61,752 bases of DNA from Kiritimatiellia bacterium (GCA_025054615.1 JANWZO010000015.1:1-61752), one strand, 5' to 3'; shown: positions 27,485-36,869, counted from the stretch's first letter. Notes: generated by a model from the letters alone, not told the origin. Translations and numbers: made by a program.

Positions 27485-29278
27485 TCAAAACGGCCAGATC
27501 AGCGGGGCGAGCGCGACCGCTGCCGCACCGATGATGAGATTGAGCCAGAAGCCGATCCGAACATAGTCGCCAAAACGGTATCCGCCAGGACCGAGGACCA
27601 TCAGATTGGTTTGATAGCCGATCGGGGTCGCGAAACTCGCGGACGCGGCGATCATCACGCAAAACACATACGGCAGCGGGTTCACCCCAAGGCGGGCGGC
27701 AGCGTCCATCGCCACGGGAAACACCAGCGCCGCCGCGCCATTGTTGGTGATCACCTCCGTGACGAGCGTGGTCGCCAGGTAGACGAAGGCCAGCGTCATC
27801 CACGGGTCGCTGCCGGAAAAGCCGAGCAGCAGGTTGGTAATCGCGCGGGCGGCGCCCGTCTGTTCCATGGCGGTGCCAAGCCCGATGGCCGCGCCGATCA
27901 CGGTGAGGACATTCCACTCGACGCTGCGGCGCGCCTGCCCGATGCTGCAGCAGCCGGTCATCACCATCAACATCGCCGCCGCAATCGCGGCATTCAGCAT
28001 GGTCATCCAGTCGAGGGCGGCAGCGCAGATCATCCCCGCCAGAATTGCGAGGGCCAGCGGGGCCTTTTCGAATCGGCGCGGCGCAGTATCGTCCAGCGAA
28101 CGGATCAGATAAAAATCACGGGAATCACGCTGGCGGGGAATGAATCCGGCGTGGGCCTCCACCAGCAGCGTGTCGCCGGGCCGCAGCACAATGTCTTCCA
28201 AGCGGCCGCGAAGCCGTTCGCCGTTTCGCGCTACAGCAATCACTACGGCGTTATAGACATTTCGAAACCGCCCATCTCGGATCGACTTGCCAATCAGCGG
28301 GCAGGTGTTGGACACCACGGCCTCGACCAGAATCCGCTTGTGACGTGGCGCATCCAGCTTGAACAACTGGTCCGGGGCCGGCTGCAAACCTTTCTGGTGG
28401 TAGAGCGAGCGGATCGATTCAATGTGGCCGACAAAAACCAACCGATCGCCCTCCCGGAGAACCTCGCCAGGGGAGACCACCGAAAACACGTGGTCTCCCC
28501 GAATCAGCTCCGCAAGAAAGGCGCCCGGCACCTGGGACAGCCCCGCCTCCTCAATGGACCGGCCGATCAGCGGGCTGCCGGGGCTGACCTCCAGTTCGAG
28601 CGTGTACTCGCGCGTGTTCTCGAAGACCTCATCGAGGGACTTTCGCTCGGGCAACAGGCGGCGGGCCGCCAGCACCACAAAGAGAAAGCCCACCGCTGCA
28701 CAGGGGATGCCGAGCTTTGTGATTTCAAAGATCGGAAGCCCCCCTAGTCCGAACCGTTTCTGATACAGGCCATCGACCACGAGGTTGGTGCTCGTGCCAA
28801 TCAGCGTGCACATCCCGCCCAGAATCGAGGCGTAGCTGAGGGGAATCAACAGCTTCGACGGCGGAATGCGAATCCTTCGGCTCCACTCGGTCACGGCGGG
28901 AATGAACATGGCCACCACCGGCGTGTTGTTGAGAAACGCGCTCATTGCCATGACCGGCGCCATGAGCCGCGCGACCGCCGCTCGAAGACCGCGGGGCGCG
29001 CCAAGCACATGTTGCGTGATCCAAGATAACCCCCCCGTCTCCTGTAGCCCCGCCACCACGACATAAAGCACCCCAATGGTCACCAGGCCGCTAGACCCGA
29101 AGCCCGCCAGACCTGCCGTCGGGTCCACAATCCCCGTTATCAAAAGGATCGCAAGCGCGCCGAGAAACAGAAAATCGGCGGGGAATCTGGTGAACATCAA
29201 CAGGCCGAACAGAGATGCGACGACGGCGAGGGTGATCCAACCGGCCGGCGATAGCGCTGAAATGGCTAGGCTTTCCAT
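27485..29278 (-). CDS. SLC13/DASS-type anion transporter with two TrkA-C (RCK_C) domains
   Basis: About 597 residues. N-terminal helices contain MSAFLNNTPVVAMFIP and C-terminal helices contain TEVITNNGAAALVFP; these are the paired NNT/NNG motifs of divalent anion:sodium symporters. Between them, about residues 200-400, are two TrkA-C-type regulatory domains (SPLIGRSIEEAGL...GDRLVFVGH and CPLIGKSIRDGRFR...GDTLLVEAH). Such proteins are often annotated as sulfate, thiosulfate or dicarboxylate transporters; the substrate cannot be read from sequence. The start ATG at 29278 (MESLAISALS) is chosen over a further upstream one because the latter lies in the divergent promoter region. Confidence 0.88.
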   Translation of the reverse strand: MESLAISALSPAGWITLAVVASLFGLLMFTRFPADFLFLGALAILLITGIVDPTAGLAGFGSSGLVTIGVLYVVVAGLQETGGLSWITQHVLGAPRGLRAAVARLMAPVMAMSAFLNNTPVVAMFIPAVTEWSRRIRIPPSKLLIPLSYASILGGMCTLIGTSTNLVVDGLYQKRFGLGGLPIFEITKLGIPCAAVGFLFVVLAARRLLPERKSLDEVFENTREYTLELEVSPGSPLIGRSIEEAGLSQVPGAFLAELIRGDHVFSVVSPGEVLREGDRLVFVGHIESIRSLYHQKGLQPAPDQLFKLDAPRHKRILVEAVVSNTCPLIGKSIRDGRFRNVYNAVVIAVARNGERLRGRLEDIVLRPGDTLLVEAHAGFIPRQRDSRDFYLIRSLDDTAPRRFEKAPLALAILAGMICAAALDWMTMLNAAIAAAMLMVMTGCCSIGQARRSVEWNVLTVIGAAIGLGTAMEQTGAARAITNLLLGFSGSDPWMTLAFVYLATTLVTEVITNNGAAALVFPVAMDAAARLGVNPLPYVFCVMIAASASFATPIGYQTNLMVLGPGGYRFGDYVRIGFWLNLIIGAAAVALAPLIWPF

Positions 29279-29435
29279 ACAGGATTTGAAAGCCGCTATC
29301 CTACCGAACTGGATCCAACTGTCGAGAAACCCCATCCATCCAGAATTGAATAGCCTTGCGGGCCGGAACTTAATGCGTCCCTTTCAGCCGGAAATCTATC
29401 GCCCAAGCGACAACGGCCAAGACGTAAACCCTCTC

Positions 29436-29459
29436 AAGGCCGCTACGGCTTGCGGCCTT
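29436..29459 (+). promoter_or_regulatory. Hairpin in the 5' region of the surA-like gene
   Basis: An 8-bp perfect stem, AAGGCCGC paired with GCGGCCTT, has an 8-nt loop and ends 26 nt before the surA ATG. A run of seven T lies directly before that ATG, too far from the stem for a normal terminator. It could be a leader structure or a binding site. Confidence 0.4.
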
Positions 29460-29485
29460 GTGGCGCTTCTGCAATAAGTTTTTTT

Positions 29486-30463
29486 ATGGACACGAATTCG
29501 CGGATCCTGGCGGCCGTCTGTCTCGCCTTTTCCTCTGTGGCAGCGGCTTCGGCCAAATTGACGGATGACATGCCGGTAGACGGTTTTGCCGCGATCGTCA
29601 ACGAGCGCGTCATCACGATCGGCGATGTGATGGATTTCCTTCAGAGCAGCGATCTGCAGATGCGCGACGATTTTGCCGGCATGGAACTTCAGCGCCGCAG
29701 CGAGGCATTTACGGCCGCGAGGGATCTGTTGATCGAGCAGGCGCTCATTGTCGAGGAGTTCAAAAAATCGGGGGCCACTCTTCCGGACCGGATTGTGGAC
29801 GGTCGAATACGGACCCTCATCGCGGAACGATTTGGAAACGACCGGTCCCGGTTTCTGGCCGCGCTGGCCCAGGAACAAATCACGCTAGAAGAGTGGCGCG
29901 AGCGGGTCCGGGAAGGGATCATCGTGTCCCTCATGCGCCGCCAGGAAGTGATCGAGCGGGCAAAGGTGTCGCCCGGCTTGTTGCGGGCGGCATACGAGGC
30001 GCGAGCCGACCGCTGGAACGTGCCAGAACGGATCCGCGTGCGGCTGATCACGCTCCGCTTGCCCGAGTCTGGCCCGGCCGCTGTGGATGCGCGCCGCCAG
30101 TTGGCCGTCAGGGCGCGCGGCAGGATTCTCGCCGGCGAATCGTTCGCCGACGTCGCGCGGGAGATTTCCGAGGACAGCAAAGCCGCTGCTGGCGGCGACT
30201 GGGGCTGGCGAAGTGCATCTGACTTCGCCGGGCCGCTACGCGCGGCCCTTGAGGCGCTCAAACCCGGCGAGGTCAGCGATGTGATTGAAACGCCGGGTGC
30301 GATCCACCTGGCCTTGGTCGAGGAGCGGCAATCCGCCCGGATGCGGACATTCGAAGAAGTTCGACCGGAACTGGAGCGCGAGTTGCGGCAGGCGGAGATC
30401 GATCGGATCTACCGGCGATGGATCGAACGATTGCGCCGTAAGCACGTCGTCCAAATCTTTTAG
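29486..30463 (+). CDS. surA: SurA-like periplasmic peptidyl-prolyl isomerase/chaperone
   Basis: A 325-residue exported protein (signal peptide about 1-25, ending VAAASA). An N-terminal SurA helical domain starts VDGFAAIVNERVITIGDVMDF, and one parvulin (PpiC-type) domain near residues 190-280 contains ISEDSKAAAGGDWGW and LKPGEVSDVIETPGAIHL. SurA folds outer-membrane proteins. There is a single parvulin domain instead of the two in E. coli SurA, so length is shorter. It is followed by pdxA and rsmA, the same order as surA-pdxA-ksgA in enterobacteria, which supports the assignment. Confidence 0.85.
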   Translation: MDTNSRILAAVCLAFSSVAAASAKLTDDMPVDGFAAIVNERVITIGDVMDFLQSSDLQMRDDFAGMELQRRSEAFTAARDLLIEQALIVEEFKKSGATLPDRIVDGRIRTLIAERFGNDRSRFLAALAQEQITLEEWRERVREGIIVSLMRRQEVIERAKVSPGLLRAAYEARADRWNVPERIRVRLITLRLPESGPAAVDARRQLAVRARGRILAGESFADVAREISEDSKAAAGGDWGWRSASDFAGPLRAALEALKPGEVSDVIETPGAIHLALVEERQSARMRTFEEVRPELERELRQAEIDRIYRRWIERLRRKHVVQIF

Positions 30464-30490
30464 CGGTCAATCTTCCCCCTCTGGTTGTTC

Positions 30491-31492
30491 GTGAGACATC
30501 AACCAAAAATCCGAATCGGCATTACGTTGGGCGACATCAATGGAATCGGGCCCGAAGTCGCGCTGAAAGCCGTTTATCGCACCCGGCAGTCCTCGGGAGT
30601 CCAATTTGTCCTGATTGGACATCCCGAGATCCTCGCCGAACAGGCCGCCGCTCTTGGCCTGCCCGTACCTCGGACGGGCAAGCTGGAGGACCCGCCCCGC
30701 ATGCGGGTGTTTTGCTGGTCGCCAGTTCGCCTGAAACTGACGTGGCGACCGGGCGAGTTGGATCCCGATGCCTCTGCGGCCGCCGGCGAATGGATCATGG
30801 CCGGCGTCGATGCCTGCCTGCGGGGCCAGCTCGACGCGCTCGTGACAGCGCCGATTTCCAAAGAAGGATTTCACCGGGCGGGCATCAACGCGCCGGGCCA
30901 TACGGAAATGCTCGCGGAACTGTGCGGCGTCTCGCGGTTTGGCATGATGCTGTTCGGTGGCTCTTTGCGGGTCGTTCTGGCAACGCGACATATCCCGCTT
31001 CGCGAAGTTCCAAACGCGCTGACTCGGGAGACCGTTGAGGAGGCCATCCGGTTGACAGCCGAGGCGCTGCCCTGGCTGGGTGCGCGACGCGCGCGAATTG
31101 CGGTGTGTGGCCTCAATCCGCACGCGGGAGAAGGCGGCGATCTCGGCGATGAGGAGGAGAAGATCATCAAGCCTGTCATTTCGCGCCTTCAAGCCGGCGG
31201 GCTTCGCGTCGAAGGCCCCTTGGCGGGCGACGCGGTCTTTCATCTTGCGGCGAAGGGGGAGTATGACGCGGTTGTGGCGATGTACCACGACCAAGGCCTC
31301 GCGCCGCTCAAATTGCTCGCCTTCGACCAAGGCGTCAACCTCACGCTGGGTCTGCCGATCGTTCGCACGGCGCCCGATCACGGCACCGCATTCGGGATCG
31401 CAGGACAGAACCGGGCCAGCGCGGCCAGCATGGCGGAAGCCATCCGTTGGGCCGCCCGGTTGGCGCGGAGGCGCAACCCGTGGCCGCGCTGA
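30491..31492 (+). CDS. pdxA: 4-hydroxythreonine-4-phosphate dehydrogenase (PdxA)
   Basis: A 333-residue PdxA protein. IRIGITLGDINGIGPEVALKA opens the protein, seen here as IGITLGDINGIGPEV. ALVTAPISKEGFHRAGINAPGHTEML, split as VTAPISKEGF and GHTEMLAEL, carries catalytic and metal-binding residues. VCGLNPHAGEGG, AMYHDQGLAPLK and IVRTAPDHGTAFGIAG complete the family set with the metal-ligand histidines. It oxidises 4-phosphohydroxy-L-threonine in pyridoxal phosphate synthesis. The GTG at 30491 is the most likely start; a TTG is two codons upstream. The 3' end overlaps rsmA by 13 bp. Confidence 0.95.
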   Translation: MRHQPKIRIGITLGDINGIGPEVALKAVYRTRQSSGVQFVLIGHPEILAEQAAALGLPVPRTGKLEDPPRMRVFCWSPVRLKLTWRPGELDPDASAAAGEWIMAGVDACLRGQLDALVTAPISKEGFHRAGINAPGHTEMLAELCGVSRFGMMLFGGSLRVVLATRHIPLREVPNALTRETVEEAIRLTAEALPWLGARRARIAVCGLNPHAGEGGDLGDEEEKIIKPVISRLQAGGLRVEGPLAGDAVFHLAAKGEYDAVVAMYHDQGLAPLKLLAFDQGVNLTLGLPIVRTAPDHGTAFGIAGQNRASAASMAEAIRWAARLARRRNPWPR

Positions 31493-32298
31493 ATCCCGCG
31501 TTGCGCACATCGGATGTTCGCGCCCTCCTGGCACGACTGGATGTTCAGCCGAATCGACTCCTCGGCCAGAATTTCCTGATCGACGCCAACATTCTCCGCA
31601 TCCTGCTGGAAGCGGCAGATCTTTCGCCGGCTGATGGCGTATTGGAGATTGGTCCCGGTCTCGGCGCGCTGACCGCCCCGCTTCTCGAGCGTGCCGGCCG
31701 CGTCGTCGCCATTGAAAAGGACGCCGCGCTGTTTGCCCACCTGCAGGCGACGTTTGGACATCATCCCCATTTGACGCTGATTCACGCCGACGCGTTAGAT
31801 TGCGACCTGGCCGGCCTGGTGGCCAACGGGCTGAACAAGGTCGTCGCCAACCTGCCGTATGCCATCGGCACGCGCGCGCTCGTGGAGCTCTGCGGCGCGC
31901 CCGTGAAGCCAACGCGATTTGCCGTGACCGTGCAGCGCGAGGTGGCCGAACGCCTCAAGGCCCGGCCCGGGAGTCGCGACTACGGCGCGTTGAGCGTGCT
32001 GGTGCAGCTCCACTATGCGGTCGAACTCCGAAAACGTGTTGCGCCGAGTTGTTTTTATCCCGCGCCAAGCGTGGAGTCTGCCATCGTGGTCCTCCTCCGG
32101 TTAGAAGGCGGGCCGCAGCCGACGGATGAGCAGCGCTTTCGCTCTCTGGTGAAGGAATGTTTTGAGCATCGGCGCAAGCAGATGGGCACCCTCGTGCGTC
32201 GTCCGGAAGCCCTTGCTCGGGCGGGTATCGAGGCGAAACGCCGCCCGGAAACGCTGTCCGTCGAAGAGTGGGTGCGTCTGGCCGATCTGCTCGAATGA
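31480..32298 (+). CDS. rsmA: 16S rRNA (adenine1518-N6/adenine1519-N6)-dimethyltransferase
   Basis: A 272-residue KsgA/RsmA protein. It has LLGQNFLIDANILRIL, the SAM-binding VLEIGPGLGALT, VAIEKD and the catalytic NLPY motif (VVANLPYAIGTRA). A C-terminal helical RNA-binding segment contains FEHRRKQMGTLV. It dimethylates two adjacent adenines in helix 45 of 16S rRNA. A GTG at 31480 gives a sensible N-terminus and overlaps the pdxA stop; the frame remains open to a TTG at 31447. The next gene starts with an ATGA overlap. Confidence 0.94.
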   Translation: MAALNPALRTSDVRALLARLDVQPNRLLGQNFLIDANILRILLEAADLSPADGVLEIGPGLGALTAPLLERAGRVVAIEKDAALFAHLQATFGHHPHLTLIHADALDCDLAGLVANGLNKVVANLPYAIGTRALVELCGAPVKPTRFAVTVQREVAERLKARPGSRDYGALSVLVQLHYAVELRKRVAPSCFYPAPSVESAIVVLLRLEGGPQPTDEQRFRSLVKECFEHRRKQMGTLVRRPEALARAGIEAKRRPETLSVEEWVRLADLLE

Positions 32299-33755
32299 AC
32301 TCGGAGCGGCAGCAGGTCCCGTTTGCCGGTTGCGTTCGGCGGTTCCTCGCGGATAATTCGGCTGTGCGTGCAATGTGGCTGCTGGCCGGATTCAGCGCCC
32401 TTGCCGCGTGTGCGGCGGCCTACGGCGCTGAGCGGCTCGATCTTGAAACCGCAATTAACAGGGCGCTGGCCAACAACCGCGAATTGGCTCAGCGCGCGCT
32501 CGCAGCCCGCGGCGCGGAACGGGGCGCGGCCGCCGCGAGGGCCGAGTTCGCCTGGCGGCTTCGGCCGGAGATCTCCGCGGAACGCGCCGATGACGCAGAC
32601 CGACTTCGCTACGGGTTTTCCGCGGGCCGCAAGTGGGAGCCCGGCTTTGAAATCGAAGCCGGACCGCGGATCGAACATACCAGCGGATCCGGCGACACTG
32701 GTCCATCGGCCATTTGGCGAGTTGATGTCCGACAGCCTCTCTTCCGAAATTTCGGCGCGTTGATCCAACGCGAAGGCGTTCTGGCCGCCGAAAGCCGTTT
32801 CCGCGCCGCACGGCGCGCTCTTGAACAGCAAAAGGCGGACCTCGCGCTTCGCGTTGTCGAACAATTTGAAACCTTGGTGAAGCTGGAGCGCCAAATTGCG
32901 GCGGACGAGGCCGCCTTGCAGCGTCTCGAAACGCTCTTTCGCCTAACCCAGGCTCGTGAGCGGCAGGGACGCGCCACGCGCGTCGACACGCTCCGCGTCG
33001 ACCTGCGGCGGGGAGAAGCCCTCGCCCGTCTCGAGACGGACCGCGAACGGATGTCCTCGCTTCGGCGCGATTTTGCCGAGCTGCTAGGCAGCCCTCCGGA
33101 CACTCTTTATGAGCTGATTCCCTCTCCTCTAATCGAACTGAATCTTCCGCCAACGGAAGAGGCGGTCGCCCTCGCACTGTCGAATCGGCTCGACTATGCG
33201 CAGGCGTTGCAGGATTACGCGGATGCTGAGAGGTCCGAGCGAATCGCGCGACGTGGACTCCTGCCCGAGGCCTCGCTGATTGCACGGGCGGAGACGGAAG
33301 ACGAGTTCGAAGGACGCAGCGATGTGCGCTGGTCGATCGGCGTCTCCGGCGGAAGCGACATCGTGGGCGTCCGTGAGCGGGCGCAGATTGAGCAGGCCGT
33401 TCTCGCGCGGGAAAGCGCCCGCGAGGCGGTGCGAATTCGCGAATGGGCCATCGCGCGGGAGGTGCAGCAGAGCGCCTCGGCCTATCGGCGCGCGCGCCTC
33501 GATGTGGATATCGCAGAGCGCAATCATGCCCTCGCGGAACAGCGCGCGCGGCTGGCTCGACGCCTGTTCGATCTCGGGCGAGTGGAGAATCGAGCGGTCA
33601 CGGATGCAGAAGACGAACTCGCCGCGGCGGAAAGCCGCCGTCTGACGGCGCGGGCGGAAGCAGTGCTCGCCGCGTACCGATATCTCCATGCCCTCGGCAC
33701 CCTGCTCGAAGCGCCCGCGGAACTTCGGCCCCGCCGGGACGAGGTGCCGCCATGA
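32295..33755 (+). CDS. TolC-family outer-membrane efflux protein
   Basis: Up to 486 residues. The body shows the TolC/OEP repeat pattern: LDLETAINRALANNRELAQRA at the start of the mature protein, long helical regions rich in Glu/Arg/Ala, VRQPLFRNFG, and a second half beginning EEAVALALSNRLDY. It forms the outer-membrane channel of the tripartite exporter encoded with the next three genes. The start at 32295 overlaps the rsmA stop (ATGA). An internal ATG at 32373 would give a cleaner signal peptide ending LAAC, a lipoprotein-type site, and may be the real start. Confidence 0.88.
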   Translation: MNSERQQVPFAGCVRRFLADNSAVRAMWLLAGFSALAACAAAYGAERLDLETAINRALANNRELAQRALAARGAERGAAAARAEFAWRLRPEISAERADDADRLRYGFSAGRKWEPGFEIEAGPRIEHTSGSGDTGPSAIWRVDVRQPLFRNFGALIQREGVLAAESRFRAARRALEQQKADLALRVVEQFETLVKLERQIAADEAALQRLETLFRLTQARERQGRATRVDTLRVDLRRGEALARLETDRERMSSLRRDFAELLGSPPDTLYELIPSPLIELNLPPTEEAVALALSNRLDYAQALQDYADAERSERIARRGLLPEASLIARAETEDEFEGRSDVRWSIGVSGGSDIVGVRERAQIEQAVLARESAREAVRIREWAIAREVQQSASAYRRARLDVDIAERNHALAEQRARLARRLFDLGRVENRAVTDAEDELAAAESRRLTARAEAVLAAYRYLHALGTLLEAPAELRPRRDEVPP

Positions 33756-34954
33756 TACGGCTCGCTGCCCTTCTCGCTGCCGCGCTGGCCGCGGCCGGTC
33801 CCGTGGGGTGCGGACGCGCCCCCGAACCGGTCGAGACCTGCGCGGTGCAAACCGGACCGATTCGCGTATGGACGACCTATACGGGCAAGCTCGAGGCGCG
33901 CCGCGTCGAGATTATCCTGTCGAAATTCCAAGGATCGGCGACGATCGTCGAACTCGCCCCTGAGGGCGCTCGGGTGCAGCCGGGCGATCTACTGGTGCGC
34001 TTCGACAGCTCCCAGGTCGAACGCGACCTGCTGAAACTACAGCGAGATTATGAGGTGGCCCGGACCGAACTTGAGCGGCTGGAAAAAGCGGAACAGCCGC
34101 TCGAGTTGCGCGAGCTGGAGGCCCAGCGGTTGGAGGCCCTCGCCCAATACGAAACCGAGCGCCGGTTCCTGGAGGATTCGCGGTCGCTCCTCGCCGAGGG
34201 TCTCGTCTCCGAGCAGGAAATCGAACAACAGTCGCTCAAAGTGGATCAGTTGCGCGCGGCATTGGACAAGCTGGACCAGCGGATCGCCCTGACGAAGGAA
34301 TATCTTCACCCGGCGGCCCTAGCCAAAGCGCGCGCCACACTCGCCGCTGCGGAACAAGAGCTCGCGCTCGCCCGCCAACAGCTTGAAAGCTGCCGCGTGG
34401 TCGCGCCGGCCGAGGGAATCATCGTCTATCGGCCGCTCCACATCGGCGGTGAATACCGTACAGTCCGCGTGGGAGACAGCCTTTATCGCAACCAGCCCTT
34501 CATGAGCATCCCGGACATGCGGGATCTGGTGGTGGAGCTGTTGGTTCCGGAAGCTGAGCTGTCGCGGGTCCAGGTGGGGGCGGAGGCCGTCGTGTCGCCG
34601 ATCGCCTATCCGGATCTGCGCCTTCGCGGGCAGGTCGAGACGGTGGGGTCCATGGCCGTCTCCGCAATCGAACGCCCGGGCTTCCAAAGGTTCTTTCGAG
34701 CGGTCATTGGTCTGAGGGATACCGACCCCCGGCTCCGCTCCGGCATGTCTGTCCGCGCGGATATCCTCTCGTATTCGCGCGATGACGCCCTGCTGGTGCC
34801 GCGAACCTTTGTGGCCTTCGACCAGGGTGAGCCCTTCGTGCAGCCCATCGACCCCCGCGCACCTCGGCGTCGGATCGTGCTCGGCTGGGGCGACCTGCGC
34901 CATTTCGAAGTGCTGGAGGGCCTCTCGGCCGGCGACAGGCTCCGGCGCCCGTGA
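33752..34954 (+). CDS. Membrane-fusion (HlyD/MacA-like) periplasmic adaptor, lipoprotein
   Basis: A 400-residue adaptor. The signal peptide ends AAAGPVGC, a lipobox. A lipoyl-like half-motif (EGARVQPGDLLVRFDSSQVERDL) is followed by a long coiled-coil hairpin (about residues 85-205). The returning half (CRVVAPAEGIIVYRP) and beta-barrel domains with VGAEAVVSPIAYPDLRLRGQV complete the MFP architecture. It links the inner-membrane ABC permease to the TolC-like channel. The ATG overlaps the previous TGA by 4 bp and its own stop overlaps the next GTG, indicating coupled translation. Confidence 0.9.
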   Translation: MIRLAALLAAALAAAGPVGCGRAPEPVETCAVQTGPIRVWTTYTGKLEARRVEIILSKFQGSATIVELAPEGARVQPGDLLVRFDSSQVERDLLKLQRDYEVARTELERLEKAEQPLELRELEAQRLEALAQYETERRFLEDSRSLLAEGLVSEQEIEQQSLKVDQLRAALDKLDQRIALTKEYLHPAALAKARATLAAAEQELALARQQLESCRVVAPAEGIIVYRPLHIGGEYRTVRVGDSLYRNQPFMSIPDMRDLVVELLVPEAELSRVQVGAEAVVSPIAYPDLRLRGQVETVGSMAVSAIERPGFQRFFRAVIGLRDTDPRLRSGMSVRADILSYSRDDALLVPRTFVAFDQGEPFVQPIDPRAPRRRIVLGWGDLRHFEVLEGLSAGDRLRRP

Positions 34955-35646
34955 ACCGTGCGATTCCACAAATCCCCGTGCTGGAAATGCGCGGCGTGTG
35001 GAAAACCTACGCCACGCCAGCCGGACCCCGCCATGCCTTGCATGAAGTGAACCTGACGATTGAACAGGGCAGCTTTGTGATGGTCACAGGCCCTTCCGGA
35101 TCAGGAAAGTCCACCCTCCTCCATCTGGCGGGACTGCTCGACACACCGACACAGGGCGTGGTCTGGTTTGCCGGACGCCGAGTTTCAGACCTGCCCGAGC
35201 GCGATTTGTGCCAGATGCGAAAGGCGCGAATCGGAATGGTCTTCCAGCGGTTCTGTCTGCTGACGCGTCGCACAGCCCTGGAAAACGTTCGATTCCGTTT
35301 CCGATACCTCGAGGTTCCCCCATCGCGAGCGACCCGACTGGCGGAAGAGGCCCTCGCCCGCGTGGGTCTTGCGGATCGCGCCAGCCAACCGGTCCGGTTG
35401 ATGTCCGGTGGCGAAATGCAGCGGATCGCCATCGCGCGCGCTGTTGCACAACCACCCGATCTGCTAATTGCCGACGAACCCACGGGCAATCTCGACCGCG
35501 AGTCCGCCGAGCGGGTCATGGACGTCTTTCGGGAACTGCATGCCAGCGGAATTACTATCCTGTTGGCGACCCACAATGAATCGCTGCTGCGCCACGCCAC
35601 CCGGCGCCTGATCTGCCGGGACGGCCGGATCGAGAACTCGCCATGA
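34951..35646 (+). CDS. ABC transporter ATP-binding protein (MacB/LolD-type)
   Basis: A 231-residue ATPase. It has Walker A GPSGSGKSTLLHLAG, a Q-loop region GMVFQRFCLL, the signature LMSGGEMQRIAIARA with MSGGE in place of the usual LSGGQ, Walker B LLIADEPTGNLD and the switch His (ATHNE). The LSGGE-like change and short length fit the LolD/MacB exporter subfamily. It energises the permease encoded next. It starts with GTG overlapping the adaptor stop by 4 bp. Confidence 0.93.
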   Translation: MNRAIPQIPVLEMRGVWKTYATPAGPRHALHEVNLTIEQGSFVMVTGPSGSGKSTLLHLAGLLDTPTQGVVWFAGRRVSDLPERDLCQMRKARIGMVFQRFCLLTRRTALENVRFRFRYLEVPPSRATRLAEEALARVGLADRASQPVRLMSGGEMQRIAIARAVAQPPDLLIADEPTGNLDRESAERVMDVFRELHASGITILLATHNESLLRHATRRLICRDGRIENSP

Positions 35647-36851
35647 CGCTCGCTCTTCGCGCCGCGCTCACTGATGTGGAGGAGAACATCCGCTCCCGCC
35701 CCGGCCGCACCAGCCTGGCGTTCCTTGCCCTCGCCGTTGGCATGGCGGCCCTCACTGCGGTCGCGTCGCTGCTGGGCGGCCTGGAAGCGCGCGCGAAGGG
35801 CATCGTAGAAGAGCTGGGCGCTGACGTGTTCGCGGTCCTGCCTGAAAAATCCGGCGACGTTCCGCCCGCGGCCGCACTGCGGACGACGCACGCGGCGGTC
35901 CTGCGGCAAAATTTGCCGGGAGCGAAGGTGTGCAGTGTCCGGCTTTTTGAGGATGTGCCCGCAGGCGGCGAGCGCCGGGTCCGCGTCGTCGCGGCAGAGG
36001 CCTCCCTGCTGGAGGTTCGACCTTGGCGCATGGTCGACGGTCGCTTTCTCGATGAGCAAGACGTGGCCATGCGAGACCGCGTCGCCGTCGCCGGGGAAAC
36101 GGTCGCCGCCGAATGGGGTATTCGCGTCGGTGATTCGATTTCGCTGGGTGACGGCGTATTTCGTGTCGCCGGCATCGTGCGAATCGAATCCGGCGCCCTC
36201 GAAGCGGAAGGTTCGCATTCCTCGCTCTTGGCCGGCGGCCGCATGTTTTTCGTGCCCCTGTCCGTCGACCCCGAATGGTTTGGCCGCAGCGCCGCCGCCG
36301 GGGAGGCGCTATCGGTAATTTTTGCGCGCGCCCCGCCAGGAGAACGAGCGGAGTGGGCAGCCGGTCTAGTCCGCGAACTCCTTGCCCAACCTGATCTCGG
36401 GGCACCTTCGATCAGCATCGTCACCGCCGATTCGCTGATTGCCCGGATCCGATCTCTGCAAAGCGCCATCCGCTACACGGCCGGCAGCGTGGCGTTATTA
36501 TGCATCGCGCTGGGGGGCGCCACTTTGATGAGCCTGCTGGTTGCGAACGTGCGGGAGCGTGTGCCGGAGATCGGGCTTCGGCGGGCCCTCGGAGCCACCG
36601 CGTTCGACGTTGCGTCCCTCTTTGTGCTCGAGGCGTTGCTCCTGACCGTTGCGGCGGCCGTTGCAGGTGCGCTCGCGGCAATAGGATTGCTTGGGGCGCT
36701 TCGCAGCCACATCCCCGCGCCCATCCGGCTGGATCCGGCGTTGGCGGCCGCGCCCCTCGCGTTTGGGCTACTGGCGGGCGCAATCTTTTCCTACTGGCCC
36801 GCGCGCCTCGCGGCGCGAATCGCGCCAGCCGAGGCGCTCCGCAACGAGTGA
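35643..36851 (+). CDS. ABC transporter permease (MacB/FtsX-type)
   Basis: A 402-residue permease. One N-terminal helix (residues 23-45; RTSLAFLALAVGMAALTAV) is followed by a large periplasmic domain to about residue 270 (MacB_PCD-like). Three C-terminal helices form an FtsX domain containing VRERVPEIGLRRALGATAFDV, the hallmark of the family. With the preceding three genes it forms a MacAB-TolC-like exporter for a peptide, lipid or small molecule; the substrate is unknown. It is the last gene of the overlapping run and converges on the pullulanase gene with an 18-bp gap. Confidence 0.92.
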   Translation: MTLALRAALTDVEENIRSRPGRTSLAFLALAVGMAALTAVASLLGGLEARAKGIVEELGADVFAVLPEKSGDVPPAAALRTTHAAVLRQNLPGAKVCSVRLFEDVPAGGERRVRVVAAEASLLEVRPWRMVDGRFLDEQDVAMRDRVAVAGETVAAEWGIRVGDSISLGDGVFRVAGIVRIESGALEAEGSHSSLLAGGRMFFVPLSVDPEWFGRSAAAGEALSVIFARAPPGERAEWAAGLVRELLAQPDLGAPSISIVTADSLIARIRSLQSAIRYTAGSVALLCIALGGATLMSLLVANVRERVPEIGLRRALGATAFDVASLFVLEALLLTVAAAVAGALAAIGLLGALRSHIPAPIRLDPALAAAPLAFGLLAGAIFSYWPARLAARIAPAEALRNE

Positions 36852-36869
36852 TCTAATCCCGGTGCCGGA

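Noticed and set aside
26855-28747. A 630-codon plus-strand open frame across the zinc-ribbon and transporter genes
   Set aside because: It runs antisense to genes with clear zf-TFIIB and SLC13 motifs, has no domain and no RBS.
33443-33751. N-terminal extension of the HlyD-like adaptor upstream of 33752
   Set aside because: The extension overlaps the TolC-family gene in another frame; the ATG at 33752 gives a signal peptide with lipobox and an ATGA overlap.
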